A stretch of 64,000 bases of DNA from contig NC_059072.1 in the NCBI RefSeq assembly GCF_020497125.1, positions 69,075,697 through 69,139,696 on the forward strand, written 5' to 3'. Source of the stretch: Mauremys mutica. Lineage: Eukaryota > Chordata > Testudines > Geoemydidae. Below the pieces are notes generated by a model that saw only the letters and a program-made list of their open reading frames with translations, did no database searches and was not told where the DNA came from. Position 1 is the stretch's first letter; each line of letters opens with the position of its first letter. A program made the translations under genes and the position numbers. Shown one piece after another: positions 1 through 12,250 of this stretch.

Positions 1-699
1 ACAAGCCAGGGAATGGGGGAGCCACAGCACCTGGCAACGGGGACCAGGGCTAGAAGCACAGAAGGCAGTGATCCCCAGGGACAGATGGTGGCAAGCTGGG
101 ATGCAGACTGTGGTAGGAAGTGACTCGGGGAAGTTGACTTGAGGCTGATGCAAGATGCTGCCAGGCGTAAAATGTGTAAAATGAAATTAATTGGAACTGA
201 AAGGAAAAATAGGACCACTTTCTTTCATCCAGGAGATCATTATTTTACCTTTAAATGAGCAACTGAATACAATTGTTTAACTACCTTACAATAGTGAATG
301 GCTGTGTGTGTGAGAGAGGTTGACCTGGTGTCACTTTGGCTGGTAAATGTTTGATGCACTGTATGCCCTGAAGCCTCTCTCCCTCCTTGTCCATCTCACA
401 CTGTTCCTCAATGTGATAACACAGTAAAAGTCAGATAGCAGGAAAATTTCCCCTTTAGAAACTTATATATGATCATTGGGCCAAATATAAAATAAAAATA
501 AGATATTTGCTTGAAGCTGGTGGAATTAGAGAAGGTTATGACATTGAAGGGGTGAGTTTCAGGGGATACCAAACCTTTGCAATTAGTTGGTAGCAAGCCA
601 GGTGTCCCATCAGTTCAGGTGCAAGTTCTATAGATGCTTAAGGGGCCCTAACAAGTGCTGTGGTACCAATAATCACTCAGACACAGCTTAAACAGGGTC
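1..699. other. Unassigned gene-free DNA
   Basis: AT-rich single-copy-looking sequence. The open frames are short and have no recognisable domain. No repeat end, RNA gene or regulatory signal could be identified. Confidence 0.5.
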
Positions 700-708
700 A
701 TTTACTAG

Positions 709-1231
709 TAAGGCTAAGATTTTTTCACGGAGGCCGCAGAAGTCACAGAATCCATGACTTCCAAAGACCTCTGTGACTTTAGCCCTGGCGGCTAGGAGCT
801 GCAGGGCCTTTCTGCCTCCCGCAGCAGCAGGAAGCAGTGAGGTACCACCTCCACCTGAAGCAGCGGGCCCCCAAGCTCCCAGCCTCCATGGGCAGCAGGG
901 ATACCCCACAGCTCCCGTCACTGGAGGCAGGGGTGTACCCCACAGCTCCTGGCCGCTACAGAGGACAGGGGGACCCCCACAGCTTCCCGCCGCCATGTGT
1001 AGCTCCCTTCTGACATGGGGGTTAGAGGGACCCTGGAGCTCTGAGCCCCCACAGGTGGTGGGGGCCCCAGAGCTCCCAGCCACCCTGCAGGTGCCCAGTC
1101 CCTTCCCACTTTATCATAGATATTTTTAGTAAAAGTCAGGGACAGGTCATGGGCTTCTGTGAATTTTTCTTTATTGCCCATGACCTGTCCCTGACTTTTA
1201 CTAAAAATATCCATGACAAAATCTTAGCATT
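709..1231. mobile_element. Non-autonomous palindromic DNA transposon (MITE-like)
   Basis: The element is bounded by a perfect 9-bp duplication ATTTACTAG (700-708 and 1232-1240). Its ends are inverted copies: TAAGGCTAAGATTTT on the left and the complement of TAATGCTAAGATTTT on the right. A 9-bp duplication suggests a MuDR-like transposase, and an 8-bp reading would suit hAT, so the superfamily is open. The inner part is GC-rich and holds overlapping open frames on both strands (688-1214) that are by-products of composition. No transposase is encoded. The right third folds into a long hairpin, listed separately. Confidence 0.75.
1119..1213. repeat. Near-perfect long inverted repeat (hairpin)
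   Basis: Two arms of about 36 bp, 1121-1156 and 1178-1212, are reverse complements with essentially no mismatch and are separated by about 22 bp. The arm runs from GATATTTTTAGTAAAAG to ACAGGTCATGGG. It lies inside the right end of the MITE at 709-1231. Arms this well matched suggest a young insertion or gene conversion between the arms. Confidence 0.85.
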
Positions 1232-1280
1232 ATTTACTAGCAGAAAGGAAAGGGAGACAATGCCCTATTAAGCTTTTAAT

Positions 1281-1461
1281 TGGAGATATACCAATCTCCT
1301 AGAACTGGAAGGGACCTTGAAAGGTCATTGAGTCCAGCCCCCTGCCTTCACTAGCAGGACCAATTTTTGCCCCAGATCCCTCAGTGGCTTCCTCAAGGAT
1401 TGAACTCACAACCCTGGGTTTAGTAGGCCAATGCTCAAACCACTGAGCTATTCCTCCCCCC
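1281..1461 (-). mobile_element. tRNA-derived SINE with CR1-like tail
   Basis: On the minus strand the head reads as a tRNA-like pol III promoter, with an A box (TAGCTCAGTGG) and a B box (GGTTGTGAGTTCAATCC). A tRNA-unrelated body follows, then a 3' tail (GGACTCAATGACCTTTCAAG and on) like the 3' end of CR1. This is the layout of the turtle tRNA-derived SINEs mobilised by CR1. The copy looks nearly full length. It is not a functional tRNA gene because the acceptor and anticodon arms do not fold as in a tRNA. A second copy lies at 27616. Confidence 0.85.
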
Positions 1462-1677
1462 TGTAGGACCCTGGGCCAGAGCAAGTGGGGAAACCTCCCC
1501 ACCCCTTCCGCGTGCAGTCCCTCCTGCCTGCCTGCCTGCTGCTCCTGCCTAGGAAATGGGGTTGGAGCAGGCGGGTGGAGTGGGTCAGGGTGCGGAGGTG
1601 CCCGTTTTTCTGAGGCCCCCACAATTGGCCGGGGCCCGTGCCCGGGGCCCTTTCACCTAGTGGCTAATCCGCCACTG
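1462..1677 (-). mobile_element. hAT-type non-autonomous fragment
   Basis: GC-rich segment ending, on the minus strand, with CAGTGGCGGATTAGC, a typical hAT-style terminus (CAGTG or CAGGG). The opposite end was not found and the adjoining SINE may have cut it. No coding capacity. Confidence 0.5.
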
Positions 1678-4600
1678 AATAGCTATGTCAGTGACAGTAA
1701 AAGAACAACACAGTTGTGCATAATGCAGCTGCTGGGGCAATCCAAAACAGGTGAAGACATTTGGGTAACTATATATCACTGGGCTCCTCAGGCCTAGTGC
1801 TTGGTGTACTCCTAATTCATTCTTTGCCTGAGGAGTGCTTACTGATTAATCTATTGGCTACACTGGCCAGAGTTCAGTCCCATTTGGAGGCCTTTTTGCA
1901 CTGTCCTGCTCTCATCCAGATGCAGCAGTTGTCCCTCATGTCTCCTGCTGGCATGATACTCCCATGGTAACAGTTAAGCTGCAAGCCCCCCTCTCCCTCC
2001 CTCTTTCTGGCACACAGGCCCCATCTTCCTGACACACCTCCTCCTTGGCCTATATTGAGATCAAACTGACCTCTTCCCCAACCTAATACCCAGTGTTTGG
2101 CTGCATCTTGGCTGCAATAGACTATTGCAGGTTTCAGCCTTTTATAAACATTGGAAGGTGGCTGTTTCTGTGTTCCAGAGAGCCCCCTTCAGCCTCCTCG
2201 CTACAGTTCTGCAGGGCCTTCTTTAACACCCCAGTCTTTGTTGCTTTGCTCAGATTTGAATCCAACTGTTACTGCTTTCCCCCCTCACTGCTGGTCTATG
2301 GCCTTATAGGTCAGGCGCTAGGCTAGGAGTCTGTGGAAGAAAAGTACCAAATCTGCTGCTTGAGAACTTCATTGCTGTAATAATGTAAGAGGCCGCTGCT
2401 GCAAAGTCAATCTGAAAACACAAGAAGATTAATTATAAGGGTCCTCTGTGACTTACTATGCCACAGGAACAACATGTAGGATTTGTAAAAAATGTTTCTA
2501 GCTGAATCATATAGTTTAGTTGAAATGGATCCCTCCTCATAAACAGGGAAATGGCTTCTCCTGTGCTAAACCCCTTCACTGCTAGGAGATCCAGGACATG
2601 TACTATATTATGTTCACCATGTGACTTGCCAGTTTCTTTAAGATAGGTCAAATGGGTCTTGAACTTGAAACACACCATGAACAGCAGCCTGAAAAAGTTT
2701 GCAGAAATTCAGAGAAAACAGAAAAGTTCACAAAGAGCTTCAATGACCAATTCACAACAGAACATTTTTTAAAGAAACCAGTGCTATTTTGCAGGTATGA
2801 TTAGAACGTGAATCCAAGCTAATTTCAAGTACTGTACTTTTATGATTTGAGTCAAACAGTTCACATGGGTCAACACCACTTGCCTGAAGGCCTCTAAGCA
2901 TATTGAACAACATTGTTTTTTATATGTATTGTACTAATCCCAACGACATCTCATAATTAATCTTTTCCTTTTCTGAGAATTGGCCATTTATTCCTACTCT
3001 TTACTTCCTTTCCCTTAGCCAGTTTTTAATACAAGTCACGACTTTACATTTTAGCCAGAGGTTACTAGATTTTTCTTAATAGCTTTTTGTGAACAGCTTT
3101 ATGAAATGCATTTTGAAAGAGAAAAACAATTGTATATCTGCCCATTTTCCTTTTCACAGCATTTTATTAGGTCTTTTAAAAAACTTTTTAACAAATGAGT
3201 CATAATTTACTCCTTCAAAAGCCATGCTAGTTTCTGCCCTCCCGCCAAACACAGCATACTATACTCATTTGCTGTCTTTTATAATTTTACAATTAATTAT
3301 TTTTTCCATTATTGTACTGATACTAAAAGTACCCTAGCATTCTTTCAAAAGATTAGTATAAGAATGGCCACCTTCACCGCATTATAACATTCCTTTGTTG
3401 TAAGGGAGTGAGGGCAGCAGTAAAACAGTTAAATCGATGCATCTAAAGGTCGCAGTAAATTAGCTAGATAAATAAACTATAAAATATTTACTTAATTAAA
3501 AGTCTATTGGAGAAATTGTTTCCTTACTAGAATACGGTTCTCCTCACATACTCTGACCTCTGCACTTTGACATTTCAGGATTGTTATTCAAACTGGAGTA
3601 TAGTATGTAAAATGGACTGGGGTCAATAATACTCTGATATTAATACTCTGAGAATAATCCTCTGATATTTTAGATGCTTTTAACAATTTCTCTCACATAC
3701 ATGAATATTATTCACAAAGAAACACAAGAATAAATATATTTAGGGTCCCAGAATTATTTGTGGTGATGTTTTAGTTCACCTTATAAGGATCCACAAAAAC
3801 ATTGGAAAATGGGACAATACTTATGCAATTCTAACCAACCTTTTGACCTCTGTTGACTTTTCTACAGTGCTATGGTCATTTTATCCAGGTAATACCACTC
3901 CTGCTACACAATTCCATGCATAAATTGACTTCAGCTAGAGGTTTAAAAATGTGAACCAGCAGATTACCTTCAAGGTTCACAAAGAAAGTATGTGATTCAC
4001 ATTTCTTCACAGAGTTGTTATTGTGCAGTGAGGAGCAGTGTTCTAATTGCTAATCTAGGTAAGACTATCAAATTTCTTTGATAGTAGCAAAGAAACCACA
4101 CAAATACCACCAAGTAAACAGAAAAGAAGCTATATACTTCCTCTGAGCATTTTTCAGAAGTTTTTCTTACGTATATATTGCATGGTTTACATTTCACTTC
4201 CATTGGCTTCAAAGTCATCTACTGAAACTGGCTTTTGCAATCTGCCCCAAAATGTTTAATTTTAAGAACTGTTATCTTAAGTTTCCCCAACTGATCAGAA
4301 CTATCATGGCAACACTAGGCTACTGTGCAGCACATAGTTATGATTTAATGGGTGAACGTCTAAGGGAAAGTTCTCTGCTCTCATGTGCACCACAGAGCTC
4401 TGTTTCATATTTTGAACCTCTTCTGCATTCAAAACTTCTGCTGATGGTGAGAGTTCTGTGCGCTCAATCCGAGAGACACCCAAGAGATTCACTCTCTGGA
4501 TCAGAGGGAAAAATTTTGCCTTCCTTTTATATATATTTTTTCAAATTGCCTAATCTGTAATGTCACAAAAGCTGCAGCACAGCTAAACCTTCTAAGAAGA

Positions 4601-4890
4601 ATAATTTATTTCTGGAAAGTCTAGCGGTGTTCCTATTTTGCTACAATTATTAAAGTCTGCTCTCATGTATGTGTGAAGATCTCTATTCTCAATTCAATGG
4701 GAAAATGTGAATTTAATAATTTGATTCCAAGTTTTTAGTTAGTCCTATTCAATTTTGTTATAGAGAACTAAAAAAAAAAAGCAAGTGGAACTTTAACCAA
4801 ACCAGCTAGAAAATCATTAGAATGTCTTGCTTAATATGTGCTACACTCTACTCTCATTTGATATAACTTTTCCCTCAAATTCAAAGCATA
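1678..4890. other. Unassigned gene-free DNA
   Basis: No gene or clear element is seen. Open frames at 1761, 2093, 4018 and 4252 are short and featureless. Base composition is AT-rich with ordinary homopolymer runs. Confidence 0.5.
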
Positions 4891-5029
4891 GTTATTAAAA
4901 AGGCTCTCATATTTATTTCCTTAGATAAACCATTTCATTAATCAGCATAGCCGATTATGTCAAATTGTCAGCTTTACTGATTAATGAAATAGTTATCTGA
5001 CAAAATAAATACGAGAGCTTTTAATAACA
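4891..5029. repeat. Imperfect 60-bp inverted repeat, hairpin-forming MITE or small-RNA precursor candidate
   Basis: The left arm 4891-4948 and right arm 4971-5029 pair over about 58 bp with scattered mismatches; the best blocks are TTTCATTAATCAG and GTTATTAAAA. The loop is about 22 bp. The outer ends GTTATTAAAA and TTTTAATAAC could be terminal inverted repeats of an old MITE. No target duplication can be assigned with confidence. A precursor-like hairpin transcript is possible but not shown. Confidence 0.7.
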
Positions 5030-7014
5030 ATATGTTGATTTTTCCATTAAAAAAAAACAAATTGAGATGGAGCGCAGCTAATCTAGGTTATTGCCATGAC
5101 AATTCCAAACCTCAAGACTTCATTCTTTTTTGTGGTTTGGTACCAATCTATTCACCCTCATATCACACATAAAAAAACATTTTAATAGGCGTTCTCATTA
5201 AAGAGAGGGAAATATTCCCATGCTTTTACTTCCTCTTCTTCTCTTGTTAAAGCACAAAAACAAATAGTATTTCAAGGCCAATTTTCATAAAATTGCTCAT
5301 GCTTTACCATCCTTGTCAAATTATAATATTGCTTGAGTGTAGGGACAGGTAGTATATTCTGGCTAGAAATGTGAATTGCAGTGGGTCACTAGTTCCATGG
5401 TAAGGTTGTGTGTGTGAGTTTTTCCCCCCCTTCACTTGATTGTGCTCACTTTCATGGAGGTGATTTATTCACCTTCATATAAAATCTTACAGCAACAACA
5501 GGAGTCCACATTAGGTTCTCTGTCTGTATTAGTATGGCACTTGTATAGGGTCTGTTCTTTCCGCATTCACTTTAACTTATGTCTGCAGTAGTGAAGCACT
5601 GGGGAGGCAATATGAGCAATGCAACAGCCAAAACAGTACCTCAGCTTTTACCTGTGATATAACTGCCACTTTTGACATGGGTTTAGAAACTCAGCTCAGG
5701 CATAAAAAAGGAAGTGCAGAAGAAGATGATAAAGAAATAAAGCAGTCTTATAAAATGAGACAAGTTACGTTTTCTAGACTTGTATGTAGACTGGGAATTA
5801 ACCATGTAAACGAAATAAGAATGTTTAAGAAGAGGCAGGTTTGGAAGATGATGGTTGGAACTGATCCACTGAATACAGCGTGACTGTGGCTATTAATGGC
5901 ACCAGTGCCCTGTGAACGAAATGTTACAGGTTCTTCTGTTACTTCAGTTGTTGACAGGCTCATCACTGGTAATGGATGTTGAGAAGTGCTTCTGGCCAGT
6001 CATCTTCACTGTCTCCTCAGGAGTTGGCTGGACTATAACTAGGCTTGGAAGGATTACATTTTTATCAGTAAATGTTGGTAAAGGTGTATTTCACCATACA
6101 TGCACACAATGACGAAAAAATATTTCCATCGATAATAATCCAAATTTACAGACTGGGAAAGTAGAAAAATGCTGTTTGAGAACTTATTAAAGTTTGATTT
6201 AAGGATATTTGTTTTGTATATTTTGACATGTGAGGTTGACAATTTGTGTTTTAATGGTAATAAAGCTTTAACTTTTTGAATCTCTACTCCTATTGTCAGT
6301 CATTAACTAATAATTCTCTGGTCCCCCATTGCCTGAAACCCCAAAGTGGATGACTTTGATTTTACAGTGAAAATTTCAATTGCTAAAAAACAAACAAAAA
6401 CACTTAAAAATAAACATTGATATTATCCATCAAAATTACATACAAAAGAAAATTCAATTCTGCCAAGCTTAACTCTAAGCCTCAAGCATGGAAAAAATCT
6501 TATCTGAAAAAGACCTACACGTGTGGAGAACAGGCACTGTAATGTTACTACTTCCTCTTTCCCTCTTGGACATGGGAGATCCAAGCTGACGTCCCTGCTC
6601 CAATGAGTATTTAATTAGTCCTAAAAAGTAGAATAGTTTCAAGAGGAGAGACTGAGAAAGCCCTCTACCAGAATCTCCCACATCCCAGCAGCTAGGCTAC
6701 TCTCCTGCCCTGTTGGATACTCAAGTTCACATCCTTTTTCCACATCAGGCAGATGGGGGAATTGAACCCAAGGACCACTGAGGGGGAGTCCTGACCTCAG
6801 CAGAGTCGAAGAATGTTTGTTGTGCACATTGCTAGGCTCTGCTGCATTCTGCCTTGGTTAGCAGCTCCTTTTGGAAGATTTGCCGCAAGAAAAGAGGTTT
6901 TTTGGTTTAAGATTTCAGATCAAATGCTCTACGATCCACTTACATACTCAGATTGTTTTAAAAATTCCTCTGCCTCATCAGGACCAGGAGCAGAGTTGGT
7001 GCATAGTTAGGGTA
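5030..7014. other. Unassigned gene-free DNA
   Basis: AT-rich DNA without a supported gene. The open frame at 5677-5883 is lysine-rich and short, with no domain. A diverged interspersed-repeat fragment may lie near 6680-6790 (a stretch like the common reptile repeat with GGGGGAATTGAACCCA), but its ends cannot be placed. Confidence 0.45.
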
Positions 7015-8095
7015 AGTTGGTCAATGTGTTCCTCCTACTGAGCCTTTCCCAATAAGTAGCTGATTTTCATATTCAAGTTGCTCTAACACTCACCTGCACA
7101 GGGAGATTGTCTTGAAAACATGTATTCCACAACAGGGGCTGGAGTACACGTTGTGGTACAAAATGGGAGTAATTTGTTCAAAGGGTTCCAGATATACAAT
7201 CCCCCCACAAAATGAGCTGCTTACAGTTTTTTAACTGTTCTGAAATCCATGTGCATTGGTAAATTGCCTTTAAAATTGGTATGCTGTAACAGAGACAAGA
7301 GTAGGAGTTTGTGGTGCACATTTGGGGTCATTTGATAAAGAGCTTTCCAAGGTATGACCCCACCCCACCCCAAGCTACTTTTATAATTTTTAGAGTGCTC
7401 TAAAATCCACATCCATAGTGAGAGTGTCTTGAAGACTGGTATGTCATAAGAGGGGCAGGGGTGTACTCCATGGTGCAAATTTGGGGTCACTTGTTCAAAG
7501 GGTTCCTCAGATACAGTCCACCCACTAAGGAGCTGATATTAATATTCAAATTGCTCTAAATCCCATATGCAGAGAGAGATTGTCCTGAACATAAGATGCT
7601 AAAAGTGTTTCTGGGGTACAGTTTATGATACAAATTAGGGGTTTATGATACATCAAGGGTGTTGTGATGTATAGTGCCCCAAAATAAACTAATTTCCAAA
7701 GTTTCTAAAAATCCACATGCATAAGGAAATTATCCTGAAAATCAGAATACCACAATAGTTGGGGGTAGAATTTGGGAGTGCAAGGAGAATAGTCATTGAG
7801 ATGAATGGGGCAGTTCACAACTCTAAGGTTGGGAGGACTTTACAAGGGGCTGATTCTATATTCTCTAAAACCCACATGCATACTTGGATTTTCTTGGACT
7901 GCTAAAACTCATCATGGCCACAGATAGTTAGTAGAGCAAGTTTGGGGTCATTTGCTGAAGAGATTCCTCAGATACAGCCCACACTAATAAGGACCTAATT
8001 TTAATATTCAAATTGGTCTAAAATCCATGGGCACAGGGAGATTGCCTTGAAAACTGGTATGCCACAACAGGGGCTAGGGTAGACTTTGGGAAAGG
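7015..8095 (+). repeat. Degenerate tandem array, about 157-bp unit, roughly seven copies
   Basis: The phrase CTCTAAAATCCACATGC, followed by a block like GGGAGATTGTCTTGAAAA, recurs at about 7081, 7238, 7398, 7554, 7703, 7863 and 8017. The steps are 157, 160, 156, 149, 160 and 154 bp. Between these, other shared phrases keep their order: GCCACAACAGGGGCT, TTTGGGGTCA, GGTTCCTCAGATACAG, and GAGCTGAT before TTAATATTCAAATTG. Copies are diverged, so the array is old. I do not recognise the family, and no coding frame runs through it. Confidence 0.8.
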
Positions 8096-9744
8096 TGGAA
8101 AAAGGACACAGAAGGAGATGGTAGCTGAAGGGTTCTCAGGAAGACCCCTTATTCCCCACACCACTACAAGAACCCTTCAGTCATACCCTCTTCACTATAA
8201 CCACTTCCTCAAAAAACAAAGGAAATTAATTGCCCCCAAAACATCATTAATGCAGAGTTAAAGGGTGACCACCAGTACCTTTCCAGAATGTGAAATGCTG
8301 CATACTTAAGTCTCTGAAAACCAGGAAGCACAGAGTTAAAGTAATCTCTCCCACATCACATCTGCCACATACAAGTTTTATTCTGAAATGTGTAAAAACT
8401 TTTAAAATGGAAGATTTTGACCCCAATATGTAAACATTTTCCAGATAAGGACACTAGGTCCCTGTCTTAAATTTTTCTCCAAAATATTTCTATATTCCTT
8501 TACAATTCTGAACAATAGATAGTCACAAAATGTCATCTCTTAGTGAACATATATGATCATATTGGTTTTGGCTTTTGATTTTTTTAATATCTAATTTTAC
8601 TTAGCTACAATATTTTTCTCATTGTATTAAACAGGTGGTACTGCTGCTAAGTACAACGTATTATAGGAAGTTTTGAGGCATGGTAAATAATATCAATAGG
8701 TGATGCTCTAGAATGTGGCCTGCAGTCACCCCATCCCTTTAACTGCAAGGAGGGGACAAAGATGATTGAATTCACTGTTGGTTTAAGCTGGCACATCTCT
8801 TGTTGCCATCTATGGGATTTGCATCTTTATGCCCCAGGGCTGATTTTATTCCCTGGCTGTTAATGTTGATCAACTCAAATAACGAGCAGTTGATATTAAT
8901 TTACTAAGGGAGCTGCATTGATCAGAAGATATGATAGTTGTGTGGTTTTGATAAGGATATTTACACACATGTATTTGGAAATTAAGGGCCCAATCCTACT
9001 CAACTGAAGTCAATGGCAAAATTCCTATTGATGCCAATGGGTCCTAACGTAAGTGTGGCCCTTTATATCACAATGTTTAAACATGCTTCATTTTCAACAT
9101 CTGGTATCCCCTATAGGTGTTTCTAAAGACAGATATTCACTTCATTATGAGCATGATTTTCAGCAGTGTTGTAATCCAACCTATACTTTTGGGAGCAAGA
9201 TCAGTAGCACTTAGGTATCTAAATGCCTGATTTGTGAGTACAAACAGGTAACTGGAAGTCTAAATTTTACCAGTTACAACCTCAATGATATGGTGAAACA
9301 AAATTACACGTTCAATTATTTGAAAAAGTGATAATGACCCTCCAAAATTAGAGGTGTTCCTTAAAATCAGGGCCTCTAGTTTGTATGGATGGGACTTGTT
9401 CTGTTCTCAGTGCAAAGATATAATAACGAAAATTAATTTCTTAATAGGAAAACATATTTCTTTTCATTAGATCATTAATGCATATAAGGTTTTATGCACT
9501 ACATTCTAAACCTTTTCACACATTAAGAGAAACCCTTATGCAGCTAAATAAGGCTATTGAAAAGAGACATACTCAGGTATGGAGTGCATTTTTAAGCCTT
9601 TTAAAATAAAGACATAGGGACATCTCAAAGAAGAGTGTCTTCAAAGGGAAATGAGAAGATGTCAAATATTTTCACCAGTAATCACATTAACACTAAACAA
9701 ATATGTAAAGCAGACAACAATGATAAAATAATAACAGTTTTCAA
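8096..9744. other. Unassigned DNA with one short palindromic repeat fragment
   Basis: No gene. At 8988-9062 the sequence around GGGCCCAATCCTACTC and AAGTCAATGG resembles a very common short palindromic repeat of reptile genomes, of which only a fragment remains. The rest shows nothing that I recognise. Confidence 0.45.
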
Positions 9745-10059
9745 GTACATAAATGGTTGCTAGAAGGATGAGGGAGAAAAAATATTTTCCTTAACCTCTG
9801 AGGCTAGGACAAGAAGCAATGGGCTTAAATTGCAGCAAGGGAGGTTTAGGATGGACATTAGGAAAAACTTCCCGATTGTCAAGGTGGCTAAGCACTGGAA
9901 TAATTTGCCTAGGGAGGTTGTGAAATCTCGATTGTCAAAGATTTTTAAGAGCAGGTGAGACAAACACCTGTCAGGGATGGTCTAGATAATACTTAGGGGA
10001 CTGGACTAGATGACCTCTCAAGGTCACTTCCAGTCCTACGATTCTATGATTTTATGAAA
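9745..10059 (+). mobile_element. CR1 LINE 3' end, 5'-truncated
   Basis: The segment contains the last part of the CR1 second open frame (the stretch before TGGAATAATTTGCC and GGGAGGTTGTG is the usual C-terminal region), then the 3' UTR with GACTGGACTAGATGACCTC, and ends in ATTCTATGATTTTATG, the 8-bp terminal repeat of CR1. It is frameshifted and non-coding. Confidence 0.85.
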
Positions 10060-10508
10060 ACAACACTAAAAGAGATATTTTTACATTAAAATCATTTTAT
10101 ATTGCAAACCACACTCCTCATTATTGCTACAATTATATGATTTCTTCATTTATGCTCTTCATAAATCACTAAAGGATTTCTGTAAGAAATATACTGTCAA
10201 TGTGTTAAAAATCTTATTATTCATTAAATGTGTTACTTGTTTCAGAACTGCATATAATTATCAAGAAATAATGGAGTACACAATATATTGCATTTTAGCC
10301 ATTGATGAGGATGAATTAGCATACTGTGTTTCTTGTAAGTATAGAAGTTGATTTATTCATTAGTAACTGAATTTTTCTCTGATTAACAACTAAAGTATGT
10401 TTAGCTCTTCAATGAGCATCTGAATTTATACTGAATCAAGTGGTGAACACTTAAGAGAGAAAAATTAACATTGATGTTAACAGTTTTGCACTAATAACTT
10501 TCATAATA
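10060..10508. other. Unassigned AT-rich DNA
   Basis: No gene or element recognised. The open frame at 10124-10351 has no features of a real protein. Confidence 0.5.
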
Positions 10509-10965
10509 ATGGCCTGGTCTACACTAGAAAATTAGGTTGGTTTAACTACATTAGTAAGGGTGTGAAAAATCCACACCCTTGAGCAGCTTAGATAAACTAA
10601 CTTAGGCCCCCATGTAGACTGCGCTAGGTGGATAGAAGAATTCTGTTGACTAGCTACCGCCTCTTGGGGAGAAAACTTCCCGATTGTCATAGGTAGTGTC
10701 TCCACTGAAGTGCTACAATGGTGCAGCTGCTGTGGTGCCACAGTGCAGCTATAGTGCTTCAGTGTAGCCTCACTACAGCAATTGTAGTTAATCCACCTCT
10801 CCAAGAGGCAATAGTTAGTTCAACAGAAGAATGCCTCTCTGCACTTAGAGCTGTCTACACCAGGGGTTAGGTCGGCACAGCTACATCTGAGGGTGTGCAT
10901 TTCTCACACCCCTGTGAGATGTAATTACGCTGATGTAGTTTTCAGTGTAGACCAGGCATTTACAA
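10509..10965. mobile_element. Harbinger-type MITE (about 450 bp)
   Basis: The ends are inverted copies built on GGCCTGGTCTACACT at the left and AGTGTAGACCAGGC at the right, the terminal pattern of the PIF/Harbinger MITEs in this window. The body carries internal inverted pieces such as GGTGTGAAAAATCCACACC. No coding capacity, and the duplicated target is blurred by mutation. Confidence 0.75.
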
Positions 10966-12137
10966 ACTATTCTGGCAGAATCAAGTCGTCTGTACTATTA
11001 TTAGTACAATTTAATCATATTCTGGGTTGTGGATTTACATTAAATTGTCTAGGTTTGTCTGACTCAGAACAGGTTCTATGTGCACTAACCATCTTTCAAG
11101 ATTTACTTTGTGCACTAAGTAGCTTCTTTCACTCCACACCCTAAACACAAGACGCTGATATGTCATGATGTGAAAATGGACTTACAGACTGGTTGTCAAA
11201 ATGCAAATAGCCTGGGTCTGGGCTCTGAACCGGGACTGGGAGTAGAACAATACTGGGCCAGGAAGGCCTCGCCCTTCAGTAGGTGTGGGGTTTGTTCCCA
11301 GTGAAGGAACATTTAAAAGGACACTGGTGGCCCTAGGAAAAGGGAGAAGAGCTTCATGCTGCACCAGGAAGCTAGACTGGTGCTGAGAACTATCTCAGGA
11401 GAGGCTACAGCTTTGTAAAAGCTGCTCTAGCACTTGGGATTTGGATTCCTCCCCACCCCCTCCTTTGGCAGTTGAAAGCCCTAAAGGAGATCACTTGAAT
11501 ACTACATTAAGAGACTGAGGAGAGTCTCCTAAGCCAGTGATCATGTCCCAAACTGAAGTGCTCCAGACTGTTAGGAAGTGACCCAAAGGAAAGCCTAGTT
11601 TGGGCTAGCTCACTAACTAGGCTGGATGCTTTGGAAAACCCCTTGGGCCCTGGGTTGGGATCTGGTAGAGTGGATGGGCCTGGGTCCCACTATCTTGTCC
11701 CTCCTGCTACTCTTCAGTAGGGTCAGAACCTCTGATAGGAGGCGAGCACATGGGAGTAATTGAGACCACAGTCAGGGGGCCCCCTCTAAGATGACTATGC
11801 TGGCAGAAACTGTAGTACACTGGTCTGACCAGTAGGCCAGCTAGTCATTGGACAATCCTACTATAGAGTTTCCAAACTACAATAGACCATCTAGTGTGAT
11901 CCTAGAAGTGGCTACTATCAATTTTTTTAGAGGAAGGAGTAAACTCTCCACAATGCACTTAGCAGTGCATTACTATGCAGTGTACTGGCCTATTGCCTCT
12001 CTTCTCAGTTGATGCTTTGGGACCATGAAGATTGATGCTTATTGTAACTCACGTGACTAGTGAGAAGGCCAGATGGTATTCATGCTCATTTTACTATCTA
12101 TTTTTTGTAAACATACTAAACTATTTACTTGTAATGG
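10966..12137. other. Unassigned gene-free DNA
   Basis: The part around 11180-11480 is somewhat GC-richer. No gene, domain or element end was recognised. Confidence 0.45.
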
Positions 12138-12250
12138 GAACATAGAAATTGCCATACTGGATCAGACCAGTGGTCCTTCTAATCAAATATCCCGTTTATG
12201 ACAATTTTCAACATCAGATGCTTCTAAAGAAGAAAACCTGCAAATGGACT
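12138..12250 (-). mobile_element. CR1 3' UTR fragment
   Basis: On the plus strand the phrase GCCATACTGGATCAGACCAG with GGTCC is the reverse complement of the CR1 3' UTR also seen at 29780-29840, where it reads GGACC and TCTGACCCGG. It is an old, short fragment. Confidence 0.65.

Noticed and set aside
688..1214. Overlapping open frames on both strands (up to 131 codons)
   Set aside because: They lie in a GC-rich palindromic transposon and mirror each other; no codon or domain support.
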